Assembly: GCF_036320965.1 (NCBI RefSeq)
Contig: NC_092242.1
Coordinates: 63,923,520 to 63,987,519, forward strand
DNA: 64,000 bases
Direction of reading: 5' to 3'
Source of the DNA: Panulirus ornatus
Lineage: Eukaryota > Arthropoda > Malacostraca > Decapoda > Palinuridae
Position 1 is the stretch's first letter. Each line of letters opens with the position of its first letter. A model generated the notes under the pieces. That model was not told the DNA's origin and made no database searches. It was given only the letters and a program-made list of their open reading frames with translations. Shown here in pieces: positions 47,575 to 58,039 of this stretch. Position numbers and translations under genes: made by a program.

Positions 47575-48100
47575 AAGATTAGAATCAGACTACGAGTTAC
47601 CAGACAATGAAGACGATACCAAACATGAGTACAGATACGAGGGTACCAGGTACTGGCCAGGGCTGGTATCAGACAGTAATGAAGGTGGTACCAATGATTG
47701 AATAGGATCTCTGTTAACAGTATGAGGAGAGAAAGAGAGAGAGACGATACCAAATACAAATGAGGGTGATGCTAAACGCTGATAAGGTGGTACCTTGTAT
47801 GTAAATGGTTGACGGCTCTAATGAGGGGCATCAGACATATACGAACAATGAAGATAAAACCATTTGATAATACCAAGTACTGATGATAATGAAGCCATAC
47901 TGTGAGGAGTGGGGGGGTATACCAGAGTGGGTGACACCAAACAGTAATGAGGGAGATGCTGGATGATGCTGGGCTAAACTATAAAGAAGATTGTACCACA
48001 GAACAATGAAGAATACTAGACAAGAATGATGATATAAGGTCATACAAAGTGGTATCAAGTATAAGCCAAAGTAACGATACAATACCAAAAGAGTAAGGGT
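47575..48100. repeat. Degenerate tandem-like sequence
   Basis: Words such as GATACCAAAC, GGTACCA and AATGAGGG recur at about 40-50 bp without a sharp period. No gene is recognised. Confidence 0.4.
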
Positions 48101-48127
48101 TAATATCATCTGTATATATGTATACAC

Positions 48128-48129
<2 letters not shown>

Positions 48130-48213
<84 letters not shown>
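48130..48213. repeat. (TA)n microsatellite
   Basis: About 82 bp of uninterrupted TA. Confidence 0.97.
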
Positions 48214-48214
<1 letters not shown>

Positions 48215-48394
48215 CAAAAGCGTATTTCCAGAGATACGAACGAAGTGGCATAGACAAGGTCCTCGGCAGCCAAAGGAGAGCTTCGGACACGGCTGCAGGT
48301 AAGGCAATCTACTGGTACAGGGTTTAATGTTCCATATTACAGTTTTTATAGGAAGTGGAATGATTAGAACTGCCGTCCCCTCCCAGCAGTAGGA

Positions 48395-48396
<2 letters not shown>

Positions 48397-48446
<50 letters not shown>
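48397..48446. repeat. (GT)n microsatellite
   Basis: About 50 bp of GT. Confidence 0.97.
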
Positions 48447-48447
<1 letters not shown>

Positions 48448-48550
48448 CACTTTCCTATGTGTTTGTTCGTTGCTCGATGTCTGTCTCTGTATATTGTTCG
48501 TGTATGTGTTTGTATGTTATTTCTTTGTGAGTAAGATCACTTAAGAGCGA

Positions 48551-48551
<1 letters not shown>

Positions 48552-48601
<50 letters not shown>
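48552..48601. repeat. (GT)n microsatellite
   Basis: About 50 bp of GT, 105 bp after the previous tract. Confidence 0.97.
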
Positions 48602-48603
<2 letters not shown>

Positions 48604-48605
48604 TG

Positions 48606-51082
48606 AGCTTGTTTATCTATACGTGAAGGAATGTTTGTAAAAGACACTGTGAACCTTTTGCCAGGAATGAAAGCTATTATGGTTGTTCGCTGAGAGTGAT
48701 ATCGTAGGTTTACAGTTTGCCAGCATCTTGGTGAGGCTCTAACAATAAACCTCTGACAGATACTGCAGAGGTAGCTATCACATACGACCATATCATACAT
48801 GGCTTTCTACAGAGCATCACTATTGCAAGAATGATCTTTCGTTAGACAAGCACGACATGAAGTGTGTGAGTGGTATAATGCAGATGGCCTGCAAGCCACA
48901 CACACACACACCTTCTAAGACGTCGTGAGGTGTGGAGCGAACAACTTTAACCCCACTGTGTATGCCAGATGACAGAGACCTCAAGCACAAATTATTACTC
49001 TGGTCACCAAATAAGGTTGGAGGGGAAGGAGGAGTTGCTCCAATTGCTTTGTTGCATTCATTGATATGAGAAATCATTTTACATCTATGATTAATTGTGT
49101 TCAGTAACCACAAGGAAAAGGATTTGATAGTTACTGGTTAAGATGTTTAGGGAGACGCAAACATAGGGTTATGATATCGATACAATAATACTTCGCAAAG
49201 GTGGATGGGGGGAATACCCTTGCAATTGCACGTGATTTTCAAACAAATATATAACCATGCATGGTCTCCTGGCCTACCTAACAATATGATGGTCTCTTGG
49301 CCTGTCGTATCAATCGTCATGATAACAAGGAAGAAAGTACCCCCATAATGGTCAAGGAAGCGCTTCGACTCATGGAAAATAGACAGTAAAGAGAACCCGT
49401 TTAAGGTGGCAGCCTTTGCACCCCCAGCTGAGTCTTCATTATTGATGGTCCCGGGTCCGTCCCCACGCGCCACGCCGTGACGTCACCACAATGCACCGCT
49501 TATGAATAATGTGTGAGTCGAAGACACTTGAGAACACCATCAGTTTCCATTATGCCGGGAAGCCAGCGAGACGAGGGATGGAGTAAATGTAAAGTGAGGG
49601 GGAAAAAAAAACCTACACCTCATTTTGCCTTCATTGATCGATGAGGAAGGTAAATGTTGGACTCGTTCGTTGGTGTATTACTGGTGAATAAGGCGAGGCT
49701 TAACGGTAGAGTACATTCTCTGCACGGGAGACATTCCTGTGAGCATATCTACAAATATAAGATCCCGGACCTAATTCATTACTTCATTAAAAACTTAATT
49801 GTATAAAAGCTTGTTAATTTCTTTAAAGAATATGGATAAATCTATTCAAACCTTACCATAATTCAATAAAAATGTATGATCTAGTAAAGCAACAACTAAC
49901 TGCGACTAATTCATAAAATTTCAGGGATAGTGGGAAGGCCAGAAATGTCCGGTGACGTCACTTATGTTTACTTTGTTCGGACGTGTGGGTGAAAGTCGGC
50001 AGCAAACTTTCTTGATATCTATATGAATTAATATTGATAACAATACCCTCTTCTCCTAGTCTATTGGTCATCATTTCATATGCAAGATATTCTTTCTATA
50101 GATCAGAAGCCATATCATGAAAAATTATGCTACTTGATATATGTTTATGTTCAGTGAAAGTAAGTAGGTACTCGAACTCATTCTGAGGTTATTTGTTGAC
50201 AAGTTAATGCATCCAGTGGCTTAATAACAATTTTGTGGTTAATAACGTAGTGAATACAAAACCAACACTGATTAGAACCTCGGAGTACCTACTGCGTTCA
50301 CTGGCATCATACGATGGAGGTTGAAGGTAAGGAAATACAGTTTTAGTGCAAATATTGAAAAAGACGATGGTCAGTGGACGTGTTGCCTGCCGAGGGGCCA
50401 AGTGATACGTCTGAGTGTTTCCTGTTGACTGCTGATGAATTATTGATCATTTATTGTGAGTGATTAACCTAACATGTATTACGATCATGATAAGGGAGAA
50501 AGCTAGTGGTTCCACAGCGTGTAAAACTGATAATGTGTTCGGGGATGCACAGGATGGAAGACCATCCGATCGCCATGTCGAGACAAACTGAAATTAGATA
50601 TTGACAGGGACCCTAATTTATGTCTGGTATGTGTCCATTGCACAGTGGTTGAATTCTTATATCATTTTATGGATGGATTTTATTTTAAATGTTCTGTTCA
50701 ATCCTTGACTTTAAAGGTAAGGACATTTATTTCAGTATCCCATGAAAGATTTGTTCTTGAAAGTATGTATGTTTGAGTCCCTCGCTAGATTTCCACACGT
50801 TACCAAACGCTGTACAGAATTAGTCTTAACTGTTCACTATGTCGACAAATTATTTAACGAAATTATCACGATTATCAGTCGGATGAATTGTTCATTTTAT
50901 TTTCAGTATTTTATGAATTGTTCGAATGATTTTCAAGACATTCTTTTTTTTATTTCCGAATGATTCAGTTTTGCCAGCATGGAATAATGTTGTGGGTTCC
51001 CAGAGTTTTTGTTCAGTGTGGTGATAATTTCGACTGAGGTTTAGTTATTCAGACCGTCGACAGGGAGGTTTGCTTATGTAAG
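48606..51082. other. Longest low-repeat stretch, no gene recognised
   Basis: About 2.5 kb of mostly non-repetitive, moderately A+T-rich sequence. A short ATG frame at 50742-50963 (73 codons) has no recognisable domain. A degenerate tRNA-like phrase, GGCTTAACGGTAGAGTAC, lies near 49693. TGACGTCA occurs at 49478 and 49953. This could be intron. Confidence 0.45.
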
Positions 51083-51155
51083 TGCCTCGTTTGCACAGTG
51101 GTATTATAATGGTCTTATTAATCAGGGATCGTGGGTTCGAACCTCCCACTGGGCC
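51083..51155 (+). tRNA. tRNA-like sequence (pseudogene or SINE head)
   Basis: GCCTCGT near the 5' end can pair with ACTGGGC at the 3' end with one mismatch, like an acceptor stem. GTGGGTTCGAACCTCCCAC at 51131-51149 looks like a T-arm with B-box. The A-box region GCACAGTGGTATT is weaker and the anticodon arm is not clean. A functional tRNA is unlikely. Confidence 0.35.
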
Positions 51156-51864
51156 AGTGAGAAATATGTATATATACTTTAACAAGTTGCACACCGTCAG
51201 GTAGGTTAAGATAAGATGAGGTTAGGTTACGTACAAAGTAATGTAACTGTACGGGTCTTTAATCATGGAGAATTCCTGTTCATATTTTTTTCTCTCATTT
51301 TTTATTTCATCCCAATTAATGAATTGTCTCAGATTATTAATGGAATAGTGAATGGAAATGCCGTAATTCTGTTGATATTCTAATCATCGTCACTGACTAT
51401 CCAGGAGATAGAGCGGTCGGCTGTTGCCAGATATCTGGATGATTGTGTGGCTGATGATGGTTTGAGCGGCTGCTGCCGGTTGCGTAACCGGAGAGCTTGG
51501 ATGGGCTAGGTTAGGCTGGGTTAGGTTATGCAAGCGGACTTATTGTTTCCGAGAATGGAGATACATAAGACTGGCAACCGGTACCATATAATATTTTATT
51601 CATTTTGTTATTATCATTATTATTTCCCTTCTCTCGCTCGCGTATTTAGTTGGTATAGAAAGTGACATGTTTCCTAGTGTATGTGGAATCCTCTGTTAGA
51701 TATGAGGTTGTCTGACGTGTTTATACGTAGGGAATAAACGATCTACAGTCTGGACTCCGGGTTTTAGTGCGGTTAACAGTACACGCCACTGAAATGTATT
51801 TATAGATCACTTATATGTTAATGGGTTTTATATCCCGTTGTTGCCTGGAAGGAGGTTATCTTTT
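51156..51864. other. Unique spacer with telomere-like pentamers
   Basis: TAGGTTAGGCTGGGTTAGGT at about 51507 contains degenerate TTAGG units. A smaller GGTTAGGTTA lies near 51220. Otherwise non-repetitive. Confidence 0.45.
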
Positions 51865-52022
51865 GTGAGCACGTCGGCATGACCCTTCCGAACGTCCTTA
51901 CGACCCTTGAACATGATGGAACGACCCCTGAGCACGACAGTACAACCCTGGAGCACGACGATACGTCGTACCCGAGGGTCGTGCTTGAGGGTCGTATTTA
52001 CCGTCGTGGTCCAGGAGTTAAG
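51865..52022. mobile_element. Dispersed 21-bp-unit element, locus 9 (arm-inverted arm)
   Basis: Four forward units (TGAGCACGTCGGCATGACC to GAGCACGACGATACG) are followed directly by opposite units GTCGTACCCGAGGGTCGTG and GAGGGTCGTATTTACCGTCG. The right end is CAGGAGTTAAG. Confidence 0.6.
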
Positions 52023-52062
52023 TGTATGATGTGATGCATATGAAGAAGCCTTCGGTTTACAG

Positions 52063-52443
52063 ATGAGTAATGTTTACGATGGTAGCCCTAGCGACCACCT
52101 TCTCTCAGAGGTTCGATGCCCCGGGAGCAGCGTCCGTACACCTGCTGTGCCGTACACACTTACCGTATGGAGAAAAATGATCGTGTCGGTAATTAAGGTT
52201 GTGATTAACTTAACCTGCGTCGTTAGCATTCTAACCAAACTTTTGTCTCCGCCACCTGGAGTGTTTGTATACATCCCACCACACGTCTCCCGTGATGTCG
52301 ACCCTCAATATTGCTGTAGACCTGCCACTGACGTTGTCTTTATTACGACCACAAACTTCCGCTATTGTGATCTGTCGACACACCACAGACCCACCCCTGT
52401 TTCGTGTGGTCTGCCACTATACCATACAGCCCAAGGGGTTTAA
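52063..52443 (+). CDS. Unsupported 126-codon open frame
   Basis: Starts with ATG and has no tandem repeats. Residues about 38-63 are hydrophobic enough for a membrane segment. No domain, splice signal or conserved motif is recognised. It begins 40 bp after a dispersed-family element. Chance is the likelier explanation. Confidence 0.12.
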   Translation: MSNVYDGSPSDHLLSEVRCPGSSVRTPAVPYTLTVWRKMIVSVIKVVINLTCVVSILTKLLSPPPGVFVYIPPHVSRDVDPQYCCRPATDVVFITTTNFRYCDLSTHHRPTPVSCGLPLYHTAQGV

Positions 52444-52513
52444 AATGACCGTACCCTACTATTTCTGGTCATCGAAAAGATATCATCATATACGTTTCCA
52501 CATTCCCTTGCTT

Positions 52514-52515
<2 letters not shown>

Positions 52516-52589
<74 letters not shown>
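52516..52589. repeat. (TA)n microsatellite
   Basis: About 74 bp of uninterrupted TA. Confidence 0.97.
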
Positions 52590-52591
<2 letters not shown>

Positions 52592-53484
52592 CACAGTATA
52601 GCATGATCACCCTACTGCTCTAATCATTTTCTCAACTCCACAATGGCGTCTGCAAAGGTCAAACTTGGAAGCTGCTGATGTTAACATACATAACACTATG
52701 CTACATCATCTCTGCGTTGTAGGCCGGTGTAGTGTGCGAGTGTGGGAACTCTCTTGTGGAGGGAGGCCAGGCCCATCTCGGAGCCTAGCTGGAACTTTGT
52801 CATCAAGGTACTGTTAGGAACCAATTAGGCGATGTCATTTGAATACATGATTACTGGCATCAGCTCCCTAAATGACCTTTTCACTCAGCGTGCGTTCTCT
52901 CCGCCGAACTGAACGAAAGCGAGTCACACACACACTCGTTATCTTGGCTCCGTTTCGTTAATGAACGCACGGGATTTGGAGATCGCATTGCATTGTGTTC
53001 CATCGTACGTCAGAACGATATGATCAGCGGTTGATGCGACGAAAATGGTGAAGAAAATGGTGATTGATACAGTGATGGAGTTGTTCACATGATTGATACA
53101 ATGATAGAGAGTTGTTCACATGGGCATATATATATATTTTCAGATGCTAATATAGAATGAAGTCTTAGATTACATCGGAAACATTAGATGAATATGCGTA
53201 CTATTTAGGATTGAGAACCACTTGTTTACACCATTTTAACGGATGAAGGGATATGAAAAAAGAGGCCATACGTATCGTTTTTATTGTTTAATAAAAACAA
53301 AAGGTATATGAATAGCCTTACGGACAGTTTCTGACTAAGGTTTACGGGTGCAAACATGTCATTATTATTATGAGGGTAACTGACCCATTCCTAGATGTGT
53401 TCTGTGTGTACGTTTAGAACCTGCGCATGTTGACAACATTTTGAGGGACAGTCACTAACCCGACGGCTGCCTCAGGACCTTGAA
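52590..53484. other. Unique spacer, nothing recognised
   Basis: Non-repetitive A+T-rich sequence with a short local duplication of GATTGATACA near 53060-53100. Confidence 0.5.
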
Positions 53485-53730
53485 CTGTATGTGTCAGGGG
53501 GGGCGGGTTGTATGTATCAGGGGGACAGGTTGTATGTATCAAAGGGAAGAGATTGGGTGTATCAAGGGGACGGGAATGTATGTATCAGGGGAACGGGGAT
53601 GTATGTGTCCGGGGAATGGGCTGTATGCGTCAGGGAGGAAGGAGTTGCATGTATCAGGAGGAGGAGGAGGACGGGTTGTATGTGTCAGGTGGGAGGAGGA
53701 GGGAGGAGGAGGATGGGTTGTATGGGGCCA
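53485..53730. repeat. Degenerate G-rich minisatellite of about 22-30 bp
   Basis: About nine diverged copies of GGGTTGTATGTATCAGGGGG. Met-Tyr-Val-Ser-Gly frames across it are artefacts. Confidence 0.85.
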
Positions 53731-53930
53731 CAGTGGGCGTCCCCAGCACAGTTCGACCCGGCTGCCTGGCGTAATTTATGAGGGGGCTGCCGTGGGCTAC
53801 AGCCTGGGTAATTATATGTTAAGTGTCCTCCCAGCGCTGACTACTACTACTCCCCCTCCACCCTCCACCCCTCCTTACCTTCTCTCTCGCGGCCGCATCC
53901 TCCTCCTGCTGCTCCCGGTCGTCTAGAGAT

Positions 53931-53933
<3 letters not shown>

Positions 53934-54024
<91 letters not shown>
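53934..54024. repeat. (CT)n microsatellite
   Basis: About 91 bp of uninterrupted CT. Confidence 0.97.
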
Positions 54025-54028
<4 letters not shown>

Positions 54029-54479
54029 GCCAGCGACCATGGAGGCGTACGGTCGGGTAAACCCCTCCACTCCTCCTCCCTGCTGGCCTGGGGTATCGGG
54101 AGGGGAGGGAGAGGGACGTCTGCGCACCCAACCAGCACTTTACCACTGGCTGTCTGGTTTCATTCCTGTGGCCCAGGTGGGCCTGGCTTTACCTTCCGTC
54201 TGGCCCGCACGTCGGCTGGTGGCTTTCAGCTCACCGTCATGGAGTGTATATCTGCCCGTCACACGTAACATATTGACATCACGTATCTCACACGAACTCA
54301 TTCTTCGTAACTCTTGTTTCCATTTCCCCCCTTGCGGTGTGAGCGCATCGCCCTAACCCTGCCTCATAGTATGCGAGCATTGTGCAGTATGGTGTCAGTC
54401 GTCCATTTTCTTTATTCTTTTTTTTTTTTCTTGATTTCGACTTGAACTCCAAGGTGCAGGTCATGGGTAACGACCCTTT
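54025..54479. other. Unique spacer, nothing recognised
   Basis: Mixed composition with a T14 run near 54417. Confidence 0.5.
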
Positions 54480-55025
54480 TGGGCCTCGACGATACGACTC
54501 ATACACGACGGGACGACGACCTCCCCTTTAAAGCAGGACGGTACGACCCTTCATCGCTGCGGCGTGACCCTGAAGCACTGCCTGGCGTTCGTCTCTGCTG
54601 TCGCTCGCTGGCTCGTCAACACCTCCCGAGCACGACGGCGCGAACCCTCTGAACGCCGCTGTACGACGACGACCCATGGGAGCCACGGGACGACCCTTGG
54701 GCGTGAGGGCAGAGCAGTTGATGTTCAGGTCACACACCGGGCCATCCGTACCTAAGGGTCGTGCTCAGAGGTAGTACCGTTGTGCTCAAAGGGTAGTACC
54801 GTCGTGCTCAAAGGGTCGTACCGTCGTGCTCAAAGGATCGTACCGTTGTGCTCAAGGGTCGTACCGTCGTGCTCAAGAGTCGTGCCGTCGTGCTCAAAGG
54901 GTCGTACCGTCGTGCGTTAAGGGTCGTACCGTCGTGCTCAAAGGATCGTACCGTTGTGCTCAAGGGTCGTACCGTCGTCCTCAAGGGTCATGCCGTCGTG
55001 CTCATGGGTCATACCCTTTCCCTCA
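54480..55025. mobile_element. Dispersed 21-bp-unit element, locus 10 (degenerate forward arm, expanded reverse arm)
   Basis: From 54480 to 54720, worn forward units include AGCAGGACGGTACGACCCTT and CGAGCACGACGGCGCGAACC. From 54748 to 55025, about 13 opposite units (GGGTCGTACCGTCGTGCTCA) are well conserved. The two arms therefore differ in age or homogenisation. Confidence 0.6.
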
Positions 55026-55045
55026 AGTGGGATAAGGATCTCGCT

Positions 55046-55691
55046 GACCCTCATAAACCCAGACATGACCAGGTGTCGACCAGTTTATCTTTGTTTCCGA
55101 AGCCATACCATACCAGTACCCTTGTTTAGCTGGTCAGGTCACCCCTCGTGACCTGGGGCAGGTATGGGGGGGGGGTCACGGCCAGAAAAGGTCATATTGT
55201 CACCGTTAATGGAATTTCCCCCAAGCCTTAGAGTTGTTCGCCGGAGATATGGTCGCCAGAAAACATCTTGACGTACGGTGTTCTCCCCCTGGGCGTTCAC
55301 ACGGTCGACACGTCGATACGTCACGACCGACCCTCGTCCTACGCCCGCCCATGTTGCGACACGTGACGTCACGGACACGTCATCATAGATGGCACCTTCA
55401 TTTAAGCATCGTAAATTATACATATCTTAAGTGAATGAGATATGAAGGAAAAAAATCAGATTGAGATTGAGAAAAGGGAAGACTAGTGTGGGGTAGACTG
55501 CCAAATATTATCCTAAGTCAGAGGATGAGGGGAATGGGCTGTCGTAAATCATATATATATATATACGAGTGATAACAGCTCGGTGTTAATTCGAGCTACT
55601 TTTTTATTCCCTGGGATGGTTGAGGGCTGAGGGCGAATGCTTGCCTAGGACGTAAATCTGGGAAGACCAGTGTGTGAATCATGGTCAACAA

Positions 55692-55694
<3 letters not shown>
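55046..55694. other. Unique spacer, nothing recognised
   Basis: Non-repetitive, with a short (TA)n at 55551-55564 and TGACGTCA at 55364. Confidence 0.5.

Positions 55695-55744
<50 letters not shown>
55695..55744. repeat. (GT)n microsatellite
   Basis: About 50 bp of uninterrupted GT. Confidence 0.97.
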
Positions 55745-55745
<1 letters not shown>

Positions 55746-56250
55746 TTAAGGTATAGAGGAGGTTTTTATATGCAGGGACGAACACCTCTTCATAAGGTTT
55801 TAAGTACTGGTTTTACTGCCGCAGGATGACGTAAGATGCCAGGAATAACTGCCGCCGTTGTCACACTCGTACCCACGACCTAGTGGCTCTGGCCATATAG
55901 TGGAGTTCGAACCCCTCACCATCACCACCACCACTCTTGAGGTACACAACCCTCCCTCCCCTACATCTGCCACAACCAGGCCTCGACGCCACGTACTGTC
56001 TGGACGGTTTCTCTCGTACCACTAGAGAGACAGATGCGTGGTGCCGTCGGTCGGGGAAACACTGTGATAAACCACTAAGAGTTTTGGTACAGTTGTTGGG
56101 TCGTTAGGGCAGACATTTCAGATGTTGTCTCCGTGGCGTAACGAGGCGAGTCCCTGGCGAGGATGCCCCGCAGGTTCACACTTGGAATGCCTCATGACCA
56201 CCACCGTGACGAAGTGGGGCCGGCCCCGGTGATGAGGTTGGTCCTCGGGT
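55745..56250. other. Unique spacer with a B-box-like word
   Basis: GAGTTCGAACCCCTC at 55903-55917 matches a tRNA T-arm core, but no acceptor or D-arm is seen. Confidence 0.45.
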
Positions 56251-56254
56251 TAAA

Positions 56255-56560
56255 GTTGGACCCTTGACGAAGTTGGCCCCCTGGCGAAGTCGGTTCCCCC
56301 CTAGGCGAAGTCGGTCCCCTCCCTGGCGATGTCGGTCCCCCTTGGCGAAGTCGGTCCCCTGGCGAAGTTGGTCCCCTGGGGAAGTCGGCCCCCTGGCGAA
56401 GTCGGCCCCCTAGCGAAGTCGTCCCCCTTGGCGAAGTAGGTCCCCCTTGACGAAGTCGGCCCCCTGGCGAAGTCGGTCGTCTTGCAAAGTCGGCCCCTTG
56501 GTAAAGTTGGCCCTCTGGCCAAGTCGGCCTCCTGGCGAATTCGGGTCTCTCGCGACGTCG
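56255..56560. repeat. Minisatellite of about 18-20 bp
   Basis: About 16 copies of CCCCTGGCGAAGTCGGTC with variable C-run length, causing period drift. Confidence 0.9.
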
Positions 56561-56585
56561 ACCCTACAGTGTAAGGATCTCCTGC

Positions 56586-56650
<65 letters not shown>
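56586..56650. repeat. (CA)n microsatellite
   Basis: About 65 bp of uninterrupted CA. Confidence 0.97.
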
Positions 56651-56651
<1 letters not shown>

Positions 56652-56798
56652 CTGTTATGTTCGTATTTCCATGATCATGATGGTGACCGTAGCTCATTCG
56701 AGGATAACTGCTTGTATACATCGTCGTTGCATACCCAGCTGTATTCATCATACATAAACGTCAGCTGAGTGATGATACACACGGAAATTCGTGTGTGC

Positions 56799-56863
56799 TG
56801 ACGTCAGGACTTGATGACGTATGACGTCGACGTGTTCCTGGATACACTGTAGCCTTGACGTCA
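56799..56863. promoter_or_regulatory. CRE/ATF-like motif cluster
   Basis: Perfect TGACGTCA at 56799 and 56856, with TGATGACGTATGACGTCG between them. CREB/ATF factors bind this octamer. No gene start is visible nearby. Confidence 0.3.
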
Positions 56864-57018
56864 CTCATAGGGAGAGGCGTACGTCATCATTGTAAGGTGG
56901 CTTGCCCCTAAGGTCGTCCTCAAGCGACAGGTTCCATTCATTGTGCGGGACAGACCTGGGCTGAGGGTGGTTTTTTGCTATGGTTCGCTCTGGGCTTGTG
57001 GTCAGCTGTCGTGTTATA

Positions 57019-57140
57019 GCCCTGAGCTGAGACAGGCTGAGGGGTTAGCCATTGTCATGTCCCTGAGCTGAGGCAGGCTGAGGGGTTAGCCAGTGTCATG
57101 TCCCTGAGCTGACATAGGTTAGAGATGACGACTGTCACCT
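57019..57140. repeat. 41-bp repeat
   Basis: Two close copies and a diverged third of CCCTGAGCTGAGGCAGGCTG plus GGGGTTAGCCAGTGTCATGT. Confidence 0.85.
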
Positions 57141-57180
57141 CATGTGCCTGAACTAGGGCGAGGGATGGTCTTGTTGATAT

Positions 57181-57430
57181 CACTTCAATGGGGCAGTGCA
57201 TGACGCTATCTATCACTTCACTGGGGTAGTGCATGACGCTATCTATCACTTCACTGGGGTAGTGCATGACGCTATCTATCACTTCACTGGGGTAGTGCAT
57301 GACGCTATCTATCACTTCACTGGGGTAGTGCATGACGCTATCTATCGCCTCACTGGGGCAGTGCATGACGCTTTATCACTGCATTGGGTCACTGCATGAC
57401 GCTCTATCAATGCATTGGGTCACTGCGTGG
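57181..57430. repeat. 33-bp minisatellite
   Basis: GCATGACGCT recurs every 33 bp from 57198, with five near-identical copies then two or three diverged ones. 33 bp is 11 codons, giving open frames on both strands. Confidence 0.94.
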
Positions 57431-58039
57431 CGCTGCCTTCCTTACTCCATTCCATAATTACTAACATATTGAAAAACGAAAACGAAATAACAGCGGGAAA
57501 GAGGTGGCTCTTTATCCCGGGAGGAGCTTCGTATGTTTCTAGGTTGTAATGACAGTGGTGGTTAGGTTTGGGCACAACGGCTTGAGAAGATAGCAATTAC
57601 ATAGGACGTGAGAGAGGGCAGAGTGGGGTGGGTGTGTGGGAGAGGAAGGGAGGGAGGAGGGTCTGTTGTTGCAGTGGGGAAAGTGGTAGAGGGGTGTGGG
57701 AAACGGGACGACGGGCCAGTACTGTGGAGTGGGTGGTGGGGGAGGAAATGGTGAAGACAAGGGGTGTGTGTGTGTGGGGAAGGGTTGGGAGGTAAAAAGG
57801 CAGTCGAAGGATGTGGGTGATGTGTCAAGGAGAGGAGGAGGAGGAGGAGGAGATTCGAACCCCACATAGTGTGGGGTGTGTGGTTGTGTGTGTCTGTGTG
57901 CCTGTGTGCTGATGGCGGCGAAGATAGTGGAGATGGCACGGGATACCGTGTCATCATGACGGCCGTAAAGATAATGATAACGGGTGAAATGACCGACACG
58001 GCGTCGGTGGATGATAACCAAAGGTGGGCGGTGAAGTGC
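57431..58039. other. G-rich spacer before the 19-bp array
   Basis: Mostly G-rich on the plus strand with GGGTGTG words and a (GGA)n near 57833. A B-box-like GATTCGAACCCC is at 57851. No gene is recognised. Confidence 0.45.
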
